DNA of 64,000 nucleotides from Catellatospora tritici (GTDB lineage: Bacteria; Actinomycetota; Actinomycetes; Mycobacteriales; Micromonosporaceae): assembly GCF_019083965.1 (NCBI RefSeq), contig NZ_JAHRCY010000003.1, forward strand, positions 198,706 to 262,705. Reading direction: 5' to 3'. The number at the start of each line of letters is the position of its first letter. Position 1 is the first letter of the stretch. The notes under the pieces were generated by a model. It did no database searches and was not told the origin of the DNA. It worked only from the letters and a program-made list of their open reading frames with translations. Positions 1-7,509 of this stretch are shown here, one piece after another. The translations under genes and the position numbers were made by a program.

Positions 1-972
1 GCCAACGGGTCACTCACCGGCGCCTGGACCAAGGGCACCTACCAGCCGTTCAACCAGTTCTACTCGGTCGCGGTGTCGCGTCAGGACATCACCCGGGTGC
101 TCGGCGGTGCCCAGGACAACGGTTCGCTGCGCTCGTGGGGATCCACCGCGTGGAACTCCATCAACGGCGGTGACGGCACCACCAACCTGATCGACCCGAC
201 CAACCAGAACAAGGTCTACACCTGCTCGCAGTACGGCGCGTGCAGCAAGTCGACCACCGGCGGCGGCAGCCTGTCGAGCTTCGGCAGCACCACCTCCGAC
301 CGCCGGGGCTGGCTCACCCCGGTCGTGTTCGACCCGAGCAACCCCGCGATCATGTACTACGGCGGCAACCGCCTCAACCGCTCCACCAACAGCGCGGTCT
401 CCTTCACGGTGATCAGTCCGGACCTCAGCCGGGGCGTGGGCGGCACCGACGGCTACCCGTTCGGCACCATCACCACCGTCGCCGTGGCCAAGACCAGCGC
501 CGCCACCATCTACGTCGGCACCGACGACGGCCGCATGTGGATCACCCGCAACACCGGCGGCAGCTGGACCGAGATCACGACCGGGTTGCCCAACCGCTGG
601 ATCACCCGCGTCGCCGTCGACCCCGGCAACGCCGACCTGGCGTACGTCACCGTCTCCGGCTACCGCAACGGCGAGGCGACCGCGCACGTGTTCCGTACCG
701 CCAACGGCGGCTCCACCTGGACCGACATCTCCGGCAACCTCCCCGACGCCCCCGTCAACGTCGTCGTCCTCGACCCGCTGACCCCGTCCAAGCTCTACGT
801 CGGCACCGACGTCGGCGTCTTCACCACCACCAACGGCGGCACCACCTGGACACCCGTGGGCACCGGGCTGCCGTCGACCCCCATCATCGACGTCGACGCC
901 GTCGCCTCCGGCGGCGCAACCGTCCTCACCGCCGCCACCTTCGGCCTCGGCATGTACCGCACCACCGCCTGA
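1..972 (+). CDS. BNR-repeat (sialidase/Vps10-like beta-propeller) protein, 3' part only
   Basis: The reading frame is open at the left edge, so the N-terminus and any signal peptide lie outside the window; about 323 residues are visible. At least three Asp-box/BNR-type motifs of the TxNGGxTW kind occur (TRNTGGSW, TANGGSTW, TTNGGTTW), spaced as in blades of a beta-propeller, with repeated xxVAVDPxxxxxxYVxT strands. This architecture is known from secreted glycoside hydrolases and Vps10/xyloglucanase-like proteins. No catalytic residue can be named from the fragment. A family A hairpin follows the stop codon by 8 nt and may end transcription. The substrate is unknown. Confidence 0.8.
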   Translation, partial: ANGSLTGAWTKGTYQPFNQFYSVAVSRQDITRVLGGAQDNGSLRSWGSTAWNSINGGDGTTNLIDPTNQNKVYTCSQYGACSKSTTGGGSLSSFGSTTSDRRGWLTPVVFDPSNPAIMYYGGNRLNRSTNSAVSFTVISPDLSRGVGGTDGYPFGTITTVAVAKTSAATIYVGTDDGRMWITRNTGGSWTEITTGLPNRWITRVAVDPGNADLAYVTVSGYRNGEATAHVFRTANGGSTWTDISGNLPDAPVNVVVLDPLTPSKLYVGTDVGVFTTTNGGTTWTPVGTGLPSTPIIDVDAVASGGATVLTAATFGLGMYRTTA

Positions 973-980
973 CCGCAGGT

Positions 981-1033
981 AAGGAAGGGCACCTTCTTAT
1001 CGCTTTGCGAGGTAGAAGGTGCCCTTCTCATCG
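981..1033 (+). repeat. Family A interspersed 53-bp hairpin repeat, copy A1
   Basis: Perfect 14-bp arms (984-997 and 1014-1027) flank a 16-nt loop. The whole 53 bp, loop included, aligns without gaps to copies at 38304, 43651 and 51042 (the last inverted). It lies directly after a stop codon, so it could act as a terminator here, but the conserved loop and the three other copies mark it as a dispersed repeat. Confidence 0.85.
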
Positions 1034-1208
1034 CTCTGTCGCCGCTGGGACCGCAATGACCCCAGGTCCACCGTTCGGCTGAAGCAAGGGTGTCTGAAGG
1101 TGCTGTCGTCCGGATCGGGCCGGGCGCGCGTCTACCAAGGCGCAACGCAAACGTACGGCGCCCGGCGGGCGATCTCCCTTCCCCACCCTCGTCTCGATCG
1201 GATCAAAC

Positions 1209-1730
1209 ATGGACAACCACGGGGATGACTACGCCACGTTTGTTCGGTCTCGAAGTCATGCCCTGCTCCGCTCGGCCTACCTGCTCACCGGCGATCAGCA
1301 CCTGGCCGAGGACCTGGTGCAGGAGGCCCTCGCCCGGACTCACCGGGCCTGGTCCCGGCTGCACCAGAGCGGCAACGCCGAGGCATACGCCCGCCGGGTC
1401 ATGTACCACACGCAGGTCTCGGTGTGGCGGCGGCGCAAAGTCGCCGAGGACCTGCCCGGTGACCTCCCTGAGCAGGCGGACCGCTCCACCGACGACGAAT
1501 CGATCACCCGGCGGATGGCCCTGGCGCGGGCGCTGAGCTCGCTCAGCGCCAGGCAGCGGGCGGTCGTGGTGCTGCGCTTCTTCGAAGACCACACGGAGGT
1601 CGAGGCAGCCGACCTGCTCGGGGTGTCCGTCAGCACCATCAAGACCCAGACCGCGCGCGCTCTGGACCATTTGCGCAAACGCGTGCCCGAGCTCCAGGAG
1701 TTCCGGACCGCAGAGGGGACCGGACGATGA
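1209..1730 (+). CDS. ECF RNA polymerase sigma factor, SigE family
   Basis: A 173-aa protein with sigma region 2 (residues about 13-75: LLRSAYLLTGDQHLAEDLVQEAL, then AWSRL) and region 4 (about 105-160: LSARQRAVVVLRFFEDHTEVEAADLLGVS, then STIKTQTARALDHLR). Length and motifs fit the actinobacterial SigE/SigL-like ECF group. ATG 1209 lacks a clear Shine-Dalgarno sequence. The stop overlaps the next gene by ATGA, so the two are translationally coupled. By analogy the sigma factor is controlled by the membrane protein encoded next. The 180-bp upstream gap shows nothing beyond the end of repeat A1. Confidence 0.9.
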   Translation: MDNHGDDYATFVRSRSHALLRSAYLLTGDQHLAEDLVQEALARTHRAWSRLHQSGNAEAYARRVMYHTQVSVWRRRKVAEDLPGDLPEQADRSTDDESITRRMALARALSSLSARQRAVVVLRFFEDHTEVEAADLLGVSVSTIKTQTARALDHLRKRVPELQEFRTAEGTGR

Positions 1731-2827
1731 ACGACGACGACCTGCTGCGGGACGGCCTCGCACGGATCGGCGACCAGGTGAAGCCGGTGGATTTCCTCGA
1801 CCGCTCCCTGTCGCGCTCCAGGCGCATCGGCCGCAACCAAGGGATCATGGCCGGTGCTGGCGCCGTCGCCGTGATGGCGGTGGTCGGCGGGCTCGTCTGG
1901 CAACTGGGCGGCCTGGCGCACCGGCCCGCACCGGCCACGACCCTCTCGGCGACCCCGTCCGCCGTCGCCGCCCCGACCTCGGTGCCACCATCGTCGCCGC
2001 CGACGGCGTCACCGTTGCCGGGGTTGCCGGGTCGGTTGTTCTACACGGATGCGGACCGGGTGGTCTGGTGGGCGGCGCCGGACGTGGGTGCGGTGCCGGG
2101 TGTGCCGACCGATACGGCGAACGTGTCGCCCGATGGCGGAAGTGTCGCGTTCGTCGACGAGAACGGCGATCTGGTGGTGGCCGACCTGCTCGGAGGCCAT
2201 CGGTCGACGGTCTTGCGGGGTGTGGTCGGGGTCGGGTACGAGCCCGTGTGGTCGCCGGACTCGCGACGGCTGCTGGTGGCCAGAGGCTTGCCTGAGACGC
2301 TGACCTACGGGGTGGTGACGGTCGCGTCGGGGGTCTTCGTGCCGTTGGCGCATCAGCCGCAAGGGTTGCACGCGCTGTGGTCGGCCGATGGCAAGCACCT
2401 GGGCTATGTCACGGGCCGGTGCCGGCTGGTGACGGCGGACGCGGACGGCGGCAACGCACGTGTGGTGCCGGTCTTCGGGGACCTGGACCGGGCGGTGAAC
2501 AAGCAGCGGCGGCGCAGCTGTGACCCGTTCAGCATCTCGGCGGACGGTCGGCTGATCGCGGTCCACCAGCGTACGGGCGATGAGCCCGACGGTGACATCG
2601 CCCGCGACCAGGTCGCCAACGCGGTCGTCGACACCCGTACCGGCGCCGACGTGCGGTTGCCGGTCGCGGAGCCGGTCACGGCGGTGCTGTTCCTGGCCGA
2701 CGGCGGCATGCTGGTCCGTACCGAGGGCCGGTTGACGTTGCTCAACCCCGACCGCACCGTCAAGACCCGGTTCACCGAACCGGAGCAGGTGAAGAACCTC
2801 AACCTCCTGGGCTACACCGCCGACTGA
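1727..2827 (+). CDS. Membrane-anchored TolB/WD40-like beta-propeller protein, putative anti-sigma partner
   Basis: 366 aa. A short cytoplasmic N-terminus (about 40 residues) is followed by one membrane helix (about 41-62, IMAGAGAVAVMAVVGGLVW), a Pro/Ser/Thr-rich linker and a propeller-like domain with repeats such as VWSPDSRRLLVARG, LWSADGKHLGYVTG and SISADGRLIAVHQ (PD40/TolB type). ATGA overlap with the sigma gene shows co-translation. Such proteins sit beside SigE-family sigma genes and are usually annotated as anti-sigma or TolB-like. No zinc-type anti-sigma (ZAS) HxxxCxxC motif is present, so direct sigma binding is inference. Confidence 0.75.
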   Translation: MNDDDLLRDGLARIGDQVKPVDFLDRSLSRSRRIGRNQGIMAGAGAVAVMAVVGGLVWQLGGLAHRPAPATTLSATPSAVAAPTSVPPSSPPTASPLPGLPGRLFYTDADRVVWWAAPDVGAVPGVPTDTANVSPDGGSVAFVDENGDLVVADLLGGHRSTVLRGVVGVGYEPVWSPDSRRLLVARGLPETLTYGVVTVASGVFVPLAHQPQGLHALWSADGKHLGYVTGRCRLVTADADGGNARVVPVFGDLDRAVNKQRRRSCDPFSISADGRLIAVHQRTGDEPDGDIARDQVANAVVDTRTGADVRLPVAEPVTAVLFLADGGMLVRTEGRLTLLNPDRTVKTRFTEPEQVKNLNLLGYTAD

Positions 2828-2840
2828 CGGCGCTGTCCAC

Positions 2841-2872
2841 GGCTCTGCCCGCGCCCGCGCGCGGGCAGAGCC
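2841..2872. terminator. Bidirectional GC-rich hairpin between convergent genes
   Basis: A 14-bp perfect stem (2841-2854/2859-2872) with a 4-nt loop lies between the stop of the propeller gene and the stop of the convergent NTF2-like gene. It has no U-tract, as is common in actinomycetes. Confidence 0.8.
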
Positions 2873-2878
2873 CGTGCC

Positions 2879-3328
2879 TCAGGCCGGGGTGAGGACGGCG
2901 GCGGGCAGGGGAGTGACGCTGGGCAGCAGGCGCTTGCCGTTGATGCGGGCGACCAGCGAGGAAGTGTCCTCGTACAGGTGGATGGAGCGGATCCGGCCGT
3001 CCGACACGGTCAGCCACATCGCCACCGGGGTGCTCAGGGTGCGGTCGCCGGGCAGCACCGCGTGCGTGAACCGGCCCACCACCACGGCCGACTCCCCGTC
3101 GACGAGGATCCGCTCGGACTCGAAGCCACTGCGGCCGAGGTGGTGCCCCGGCAGGCGCAGGCGCAGGAAGTCGGCGGCGAGGCTGCGGCTGGCGTGCCAC
3201 GGCCCGGCCGTCGCGGCGGGCGAGTCGCACTCGTCGTGCTCGGCGAACAGGTCCCGGAGGCCGAGCTGGTCGCCCAGCGTCATCCGGTCCACGTACGCCT
3301 CGGCGACCTCTCGGGTGCTGGCGATCAT
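2879..3328 (-). CDS. SnoaL/NTF2-like small protein
   Basis: 149 aa. The N-terminal helix (REVAEAYVDRMTLGDQLGLRDLFAE), the central beta-strands and the C-terminal IRSIHLYEDTSSLVARING fit the cone-shaped NTF2/SnoaL fold, used by ketosteroid-isomerase-like enzymes and many uncharacterised proteins. No catalytic Asp/His pair can be assigned safely. It is monocistronic, convergent with the propeller gene, and separated by 65 bp from the next minus-strand gene. Function unknown. Confidence 0.7.
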   Translation of the reverse strand: MIASTREVAEAYVDRMTLGDQLGLRDLFAEHDECDSPAATAGPWHASRSLAADFLRLRLPGHHLGRSGFESERILVDGESAVVVGRFTHAVLPGDRTLSTPVAMWLTVSDGRIRSIHLYEDTSSLVARINGKRLLPSVTPLPAAVLTPA

Positions 3329-3393
3329 GGTCTGAAGATTACCGAAGGTGACCGAGGTGGCGAAGTAGTTGAACCGTCATATACATCACAAGG

Positions 3394-4644
3394 TCAACTG
3401 GAATGCCCGCGGCTCTCGTCTTCGGCCCGTTCCAGCAGGGCCTGCCGCTCCGGCTCGGTCCGGGCGGTGGCGGCGGCCTGGCGGAACAGCGCCGCTGCCC
3501 GATCATGGTCGCCATCACGCGCAGTGAGGTGTGCCTCGACCGCGATCGTATGCGGATAGTCGTCGAGAGCGCCGCCCGCGCGTGCCCGCGCCAGCAGCGC
3601 CAGACCGGCGGCCGGACCGTGCGCGTACCCGTGCGCGACCGCGCGGTTCAGTTCCACCACCGGGCTGGGCGCGAGGCGCATCAGCGCGTCGTAGCAGTCC
3701 GCGATCATGGCCCAGTCGGTGTCGTCGGGAGTCGCCGCGACCGCGTGGCAGGCGGCGATCCGGGCCTGCAGCGCGTACAGCCCGTGGTCGGGCACCCCCG
3801 CCAGCAGCGCCACTGCGTCTGCGATCGCGGCCGCGTCCCAGCGGGACCGGTCCTGCCGGTCGAGGGTCACCAGCCGCCCCTGCCCGTCGCGGCGGGCGGC
3901 CCGGCGCGAGTCCTGCAGCAGGCACAGCGCGAGCAGCGCCCGCACCTCCGGCTGCTCGGGCATGAGGTGGGCCAGCAGCCGGGCGAGCCGGATCGCCTCG
4001 GCGGCGAACGCGGGCTCCCCGTCGGGGTTGTAACCGTGCGTGAACAGCAGGTACAGCACCGCCAGCACGCCCGGCAGGCGCTCGGTCAGGGCGGATCCCC
4101 GCGGCACCCGGTACGGGATGCCCGCCTGGGCGATCTTCGTCTTCGCCCTGGTCAGCCGCCGGGTCATGGTCGACTCGCGGACCAGGAACGCCCGTGCGAT
4201 GTCGCCGGTCGGCACGCCGCAGATGGTGCGCAGGGTCAGCGCCACCCGGGCCTCCAGCGGCAGGGCCGGATGGCAGCAGGTGAAGATCAGCCGCAGCCGG
4301 TCGTCGACGACCTCCCCGTTGGCGGCCGCCTCGCCCGCGCCGAACTCCTCGGTACGCGCCAGCACGGCCAGGTCGTGCAGCTTGCGGCGCTCGACCGCGG
4401 CCCGGCGCAGCACGTCCAGGGCCCGGTTGCGGGCCACCGTCATCAGCCAGCCGCCCGGATTGTCCGGCACGCCGTCGCCCCACCGCCGCACCGCCTGCGC
4501 CAACGCGTCCTGGGCGCAGTCCTCCGCCAGCGTCCAGTCGCCGGTGAGCCGGATCAGGGTCGCCACGATGCACGGGTACGACTCCGCGGCCGCGGCCGCG
4601 ACGGCCGAAGCCGCCGCGGCCCCCCGATACGCGGATGCGCTCAC
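3394..4644 (-). CDS. SigJ/ECF42-type sigma factor with C-terminal TPR-like domain
   Basis: 416 aa from GTG 4644. Region 2 (TLIRLTGDWTLAEDCAQDAL, then GGWLMTVARNRALDVLRR) and region 4 (LRTICGVPTGDIARAFLVRESTMTRRLTRAK) are followed by about 220 residues typical of ECF42 factors (LYLLFTHGYNPDGEPAFAAEAIRLAR, later PSPVVELNRAVAHGYAHGPAAGL). GTG 4644 is chosen because it overlaps the YCII gene stop by GTGA. An upstream extension of the frame is possible but would run across the YCII gene. ECF42 genes are characteristically paired with DGPF/YCII genes, as here. The N-terminus carries an unusual alanine run. Confidence 0.9.
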   Translation of the reverse strand: MSASAYRGAAAASAVAAAAAESYPCIVATLIRLTGDWTLAEDCAQDALAQAVRRWGDGVPDNPGGWLMTVARNRALDVLRRAAVERRKLHDLAVLARTEEFGAGEAAANGEVVDDRLRLIFTCCHPALPLEARVALTLRTICGVPTGDIARAFLVRESTMTRRLTRAKTKIAQAGIPYRVPRGSALTERLPGVLAVLYLLFTHGYNPDGEPAFAAEAIRLARLLAHLMPEQPEVRALLALCLLQDSRRAARRDGQGRLVTLDRQDRSRWDAAAIADAVALLAGVPDHGLYALQARIAACHAVAATPDDTDWAMIADCYDALMRLAPSPVVELNRAVAHGYAHGPAAGLALLARARAGGALDDYPHTIAVEAHLTARDGDHDRAAALFRQAAATARTEPERQALLERAEDESRGHSS

Positions 4645-4976
4645 TGCTCGAAGACGGCGAACGGCCGCAGTTCGATCCGGCCGCCTCGGGCCATCGGGTG
4701 GGTCCGGGCCACCTCGATCGCCTCGTCCAGGTCGGCGCACTCGATCAGGTCGAAGCCGACGATGATCTCCTTGGTCTCGGCGAACGGGCCGTCGGAGACC
4801 AGCAGCTGCCCGTTGCGCACCCGCACGGTCGTGGCCGCCGACGGCGGCGTCAGCTCGTGCCCGTCCAGGCGGCGTCCGGCGGCGTCGTTCTCGGCCACCC
4901 ACGCGTGTATGTCGGGCTCCGGGGCCCGGTCGGTGTCGGGCTCGGTGTCCGTGCAGACGAACATCATGTACTTCAT
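4641..4976 (-). CDS. YCII-related (DGPF domain) protein
   Basis: 111 aa starting MKYMMFVCTDTE, with the diagnostic core VSDGPFAETKEIIVGFDLIE (residues about 75-95). YCII/DGPF proteins have a ferredoxin-like dimeric alpha-beta barrel fold and are encoded beside ECF42 sigma genes, where a role in signalling or modulation is suspected but not established. It is the first gene of a two-gene operon. The promoter should lie in the 4977-5060 AT-richer stretch just upstream. Confidence 0.9.
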   Translation of the reverse strand: MKYMMFVCTDTEPDTDRAPEPDIHAWVAENDAAGRRLDGHELTPPSAATTVRVRNGQLLVSDGPFAETKEIIVGFDLIECADLDEAIEVARTHPMARGGRIELRPFAVFEQ

Positions 4977-5102
4977 CCTGCTGCGCTCCTTGTTTCAGGC
5001 TTGCTTACGCCACTCTGACGAACACTCACCGCCGTACCGGACAACCCCGCCCCGGAAATTTTCGACTTTCTTTCCCGCGCCGCGATCTTCGCCCCAGCAC
5101 TC

Positions 5103-5160
5103 GTGCGGTTTCCGGGAAAGCGCAGGTAAGAGGCCCAAGATTCCCGCACTTTCCCCGCAA
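5103..5160. repeat. Family B palindromic repeat, degenerate copy B5
   Basis: This stretch resembles the family B copies at 11898, 30134, 40291 and 50904: a GTGC-G-TTTC-GGGAAA-like left arm, the central CCAAGATTC, then CCGCACTTTCCCCG. The arms no longer pair perfectly, so it looks like a decayed copy. It lies in the 300-bp gap (4977-5280) between the divergent YCII and amidase genes; the rest of the gap shows only AT-richer DNA suited to promoters. Confidence 0.55.
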
Positions 5161-5280
5161 CCGCCGCCGCAGTGGCGCGGTGAAGGATTTTTTCGTGTGG
5201 TGAAGGTTAGGGGAAAGTATTGACCGGGCCGGGGATTGGGAGAAGGGTGGCTCGCATCGGACATCGACAAGGAGTCATGC

Positions 5281-7251
5281 GTGTCACCCCGATTCCCCCT
5301 GCGCCGGTTGGCGCTGCTCACGACCGCCGGGCTCGCCCTCGGCACCGCCGCGGTCCCCGCCCCGGCCGGTGCCGAACCCGCCCCGGACACCCGCCAGGCG
5401 ACCTACCAGGCCGCCGCCGACGAATTCGGCGTACCCGTCGACATCCTGTTGGGTGTCTCCTATCTGGAGTCGCGCTGGGACGCGCACACCGGTGAACCCA
5501 GCACCTCCGGCGGCTTCGGCCCGATGCACCTGACCGACGCCGACTACGTCGCCGCCCTGCCCGTGCCGGAAGAGGTCGCCGTCGCGGCGCCCGAGGACGC
5601 CCGGGGCGACGACAGCCGCCCCAAGCAGGTCGGACATCCGGCGGAAGCACCGGCACCCAGCGACGAGTCGCTGCGTACCCTGGCCGCCGCGGCGGAGCTG
5701 ACCGGCCTGGACGCGGCGGTGCTGCGTACCGACGCGCAGGCCAACATCCGTGGCGGAGCCGCGCTGCTGGCGTCGTACCAGCAGCAGTTGCAGGCCCCGG
5801 TCGGCGCGGGCAGCGACCCCGCCGCCTGGTACGGCGCGGTGGCCCGCTACTCCGGCGCCGACGACGAGGCCACCGCGGCCGCCTTCGCCGACGAGGTCTA
5901 CACCACCCTCGCCGAGGGCGCGGCCCGCACCACCGACGACGGCAACGCGCTCAGCCTGCCCGCCCGGTCGATCACCGCCGACAAGGGCTGGCTGTCCCAC
6001 CTGCGCCTGCGTCGGCTCGAGCGGCCCGACGGCATCGAGTGCCCGATCGACGTCTCCTGCGAGTGGCTGCCCGCGCCGTACCAGGCGTTCGGCGACGGCG
6101 ACTACGGCAACCACGACCTGGGAAACCGGCCGCAGAGCCAGCGCATCGAGTACATCGTCATCCACGACACCGAGGCCAGCTGGGCCACCACCCTGAAGCT
6201 GGTCAACGACCCGACCTACCTGGCCTGGCACTACTCGCTGCGCTCGGTCGACGGCCACATCGCCCAGCACGTCAAGGCCAAGGACGTCGGCTGGCACGCG
6301 GGCAACTGGTTCGTCAACGCCAAGTCCATCGGCCTGGAGCACGAGGGCTTCGCGGCCCAGGGCAGCTGGTACACCGAGGCGCTGTACCGCACCTCGTCGA
6401 AACTGGTGCGCCACCTGGCGCTGCGGCTGGGCATCCCGCTGGACCGCCAGCACATCATCGGCCACGACAACGTCCCGGGCACGGTCACCTCGACGGTGGC
6501 CGGGATGCACTGGGACCCGGGCCCGTACTGGGACTGGTCGCACTACTTCGAGCTGCTCAAGGCGCCGTTCCGGGGTCTGCCGGACGTGCTGGCCCCGCAC
6601 GCGGGCCTGGTCACGCTCGACCCGGACTACGCCACCAACAAGCCCGCCTTCACCGGCTGCACCGGCGCCGCGAGCAACCCGTGCCCGCTGCGCCCCAGCT
6701 CCGCGGTGATCCTGCGGACCGCCCCGGACCTGACCGCGCCGCTGGTGCGCGACCCGGGCCGCTGCGGCACCAAGGCGAGCACGATGGTGGTCAGCGACCA
6801 CTGCGCCCGCGCCTCGGCCGGGCAGACATACGCGGTCGCCGAGCGCTCCGGCGACTGGACCGCGATCTGGTACCTGGGCCAGAAGGCCTGGTTCCGCAAT
6901 GCCGACGCCGGTCCGCGCTGGAACATCGGCTTCGTGGTCGAGGCCAAGCCGGGCGTGGCCGTGGTGCCGGTGTACGGCCGGGCCTACCCGGAGGCGGCCG
7001 CCTACCCGGCCGGGGTGCCGGTCCAGGCGGTCAGCCCGTTCGCCCAGTACACCTTCGCGGCCGGGCAGCGCTACGCGGCCGGACCGGTGCTGAGCCCGGA
7101 GTACTACCGCGCCACCACGTTCGACTGGTCCTCGCCCGGTGACGGCACCGTGATCCGGGGCGCCGACAAGTACGTGCAGATCCAGTTCGGACAGCGCATC
7201 GCCTACGTCCGTCTCGCCGACGTGGTGATCCGCCCCTCGGTGGTGTCCTGA
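5281..7251 (+). CDS. Secreted N-acetylmuramoyl-L-alanine amidase (PGRP/amidase_2) with lysozyme-like N-domain
   Basis: 656 aa from GTG 5281, seven bases after AAGGAG; a longer in-frame start at 5236 lacks a ribosome site. A signal peptide (RFPLRRLALLTTAGLALG, cleavage near PAGA-EP) precedes a helical segment with VDILLGVSYLESRWDAH and FGPMHLTD, resembling a lytic transglycosylase/lysozyme-like fold. The central amidase_2 domain (about 290-430) has EYIVIHDTEAS (first zinc His), WHYSLRSVDGHIAQHV, GWHAGNW and HIIGHDNVPG (second His), then WDPGPYWDW. The C-terminal 220 residues probably form SH3b-like cell-wall binding repeats. It cleaves the stem peptide from muramic acid outside the cell. Neighbouring class A PBP also acts on peptidoglycan. 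Confidence 0.9.
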   Translation: MSPRFPLRRLALLTTAGLALGTAAVPAPAGAEPAPDTRQATYQAAADEFGVPVDILLGVSYLESRWDAHTGEPSTSGGFGPMHLTDADYVAALPVPEEVAVAAPEDARGDDSRPKQVGHPAEAPAPSDESLRTLAAAAELTGLDAAVLRTDAQANIRGGAALLASYQQQLQAPVGAGSDPAAWYGAVARYSGADDEATAAAFADEVYTTLAEGAARTTDDGNALSLPARSITADKGWLSHLRLRRLERPDGIECPIDVSCEWLPAPYQAFGDGDYGNHDLGNRPQSQRIEYIVIHDTEASWATTLKLVNDPTYLAWHYSLRSVDGHIAQHVKAKDVGWHAGNWFVNAKSIGLEHEGFAAQGSWYTEALYRTSSKLVRHLALRLGIPLDRQHIIGHDNVPGTVTSTVAGMHWDPGPYWDWSHYFELLKAPFRGLPDVLAPHAGLVTLDPDYATNKPAFTGCTGAASNPCPLRPSSAVILRTAPDLTAPLVRDPGRCGTKASTMVVSDHCARASAGQTYAVAERSGDWTAIWYLGQKAWFRNADAGPRWNIGFVVEAKPGVAVVPVYGRAYPEAAAYPAGVPVQAVSPFAQYTFAAGQRYAAGPVLSPEYYRATTFDWSSPGDGTVIRGADKYVQIQFGQRIAYVRLADVVIRPSVVS

Positions 7252-7255
7252 CGAG

Positions 7256-7294
7256 TGGGCGGGCGGGGTGTCGTATCGACGCCCCGCCCGCCCA
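7256..7294 (+). terminator. Strong GC-rich hairpin after the amidase gene
   Basis: An 18-bp stem (7256-7273/7277-7294) including one G-U pair, with a 3-nt loop, starts 5 nt after the amidase stop. No U-tract follows. The remaining gap to the PBP gene (7295-7509) carries no gene and presumably the PBP promoter. Confidence 0.85.
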
Positions 7295-7509
7295 ATGGGT
7301 CCCGTTCTGTCACGTATGTCGATCACATACCCGCCCTGACGTGCGGCGACATGATCATTCCAGATACATCTTGGACAAATAGCGCGCACCTGAGATCCTT
7401 GTCACAGCGGACTTTCGCTGCTCAGTACGCGCGTCGTGCGACCCGTCACGGGGGTTGTCGCGGCAAGCCACGCTGGGATCCGTCCACCACACACGAGGCG
7501 GTGACCCCT

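Noticed and set aside
3403-5223. 606-aa plus-strand open frame opposite the SigJ/YCII genes
   Set aside because: Arg/Gly/Pro-rich shadow of high-GC coding DNA; the opposite strand carries complete sigma region 2/4 and DGPF motifs.
5284-7389. 701-aa minus-strand open frame across the amidase gene
   Set aside because: Composition is that of an antisense shadow, while the plus strand has a signal peptide and amidase motifs.
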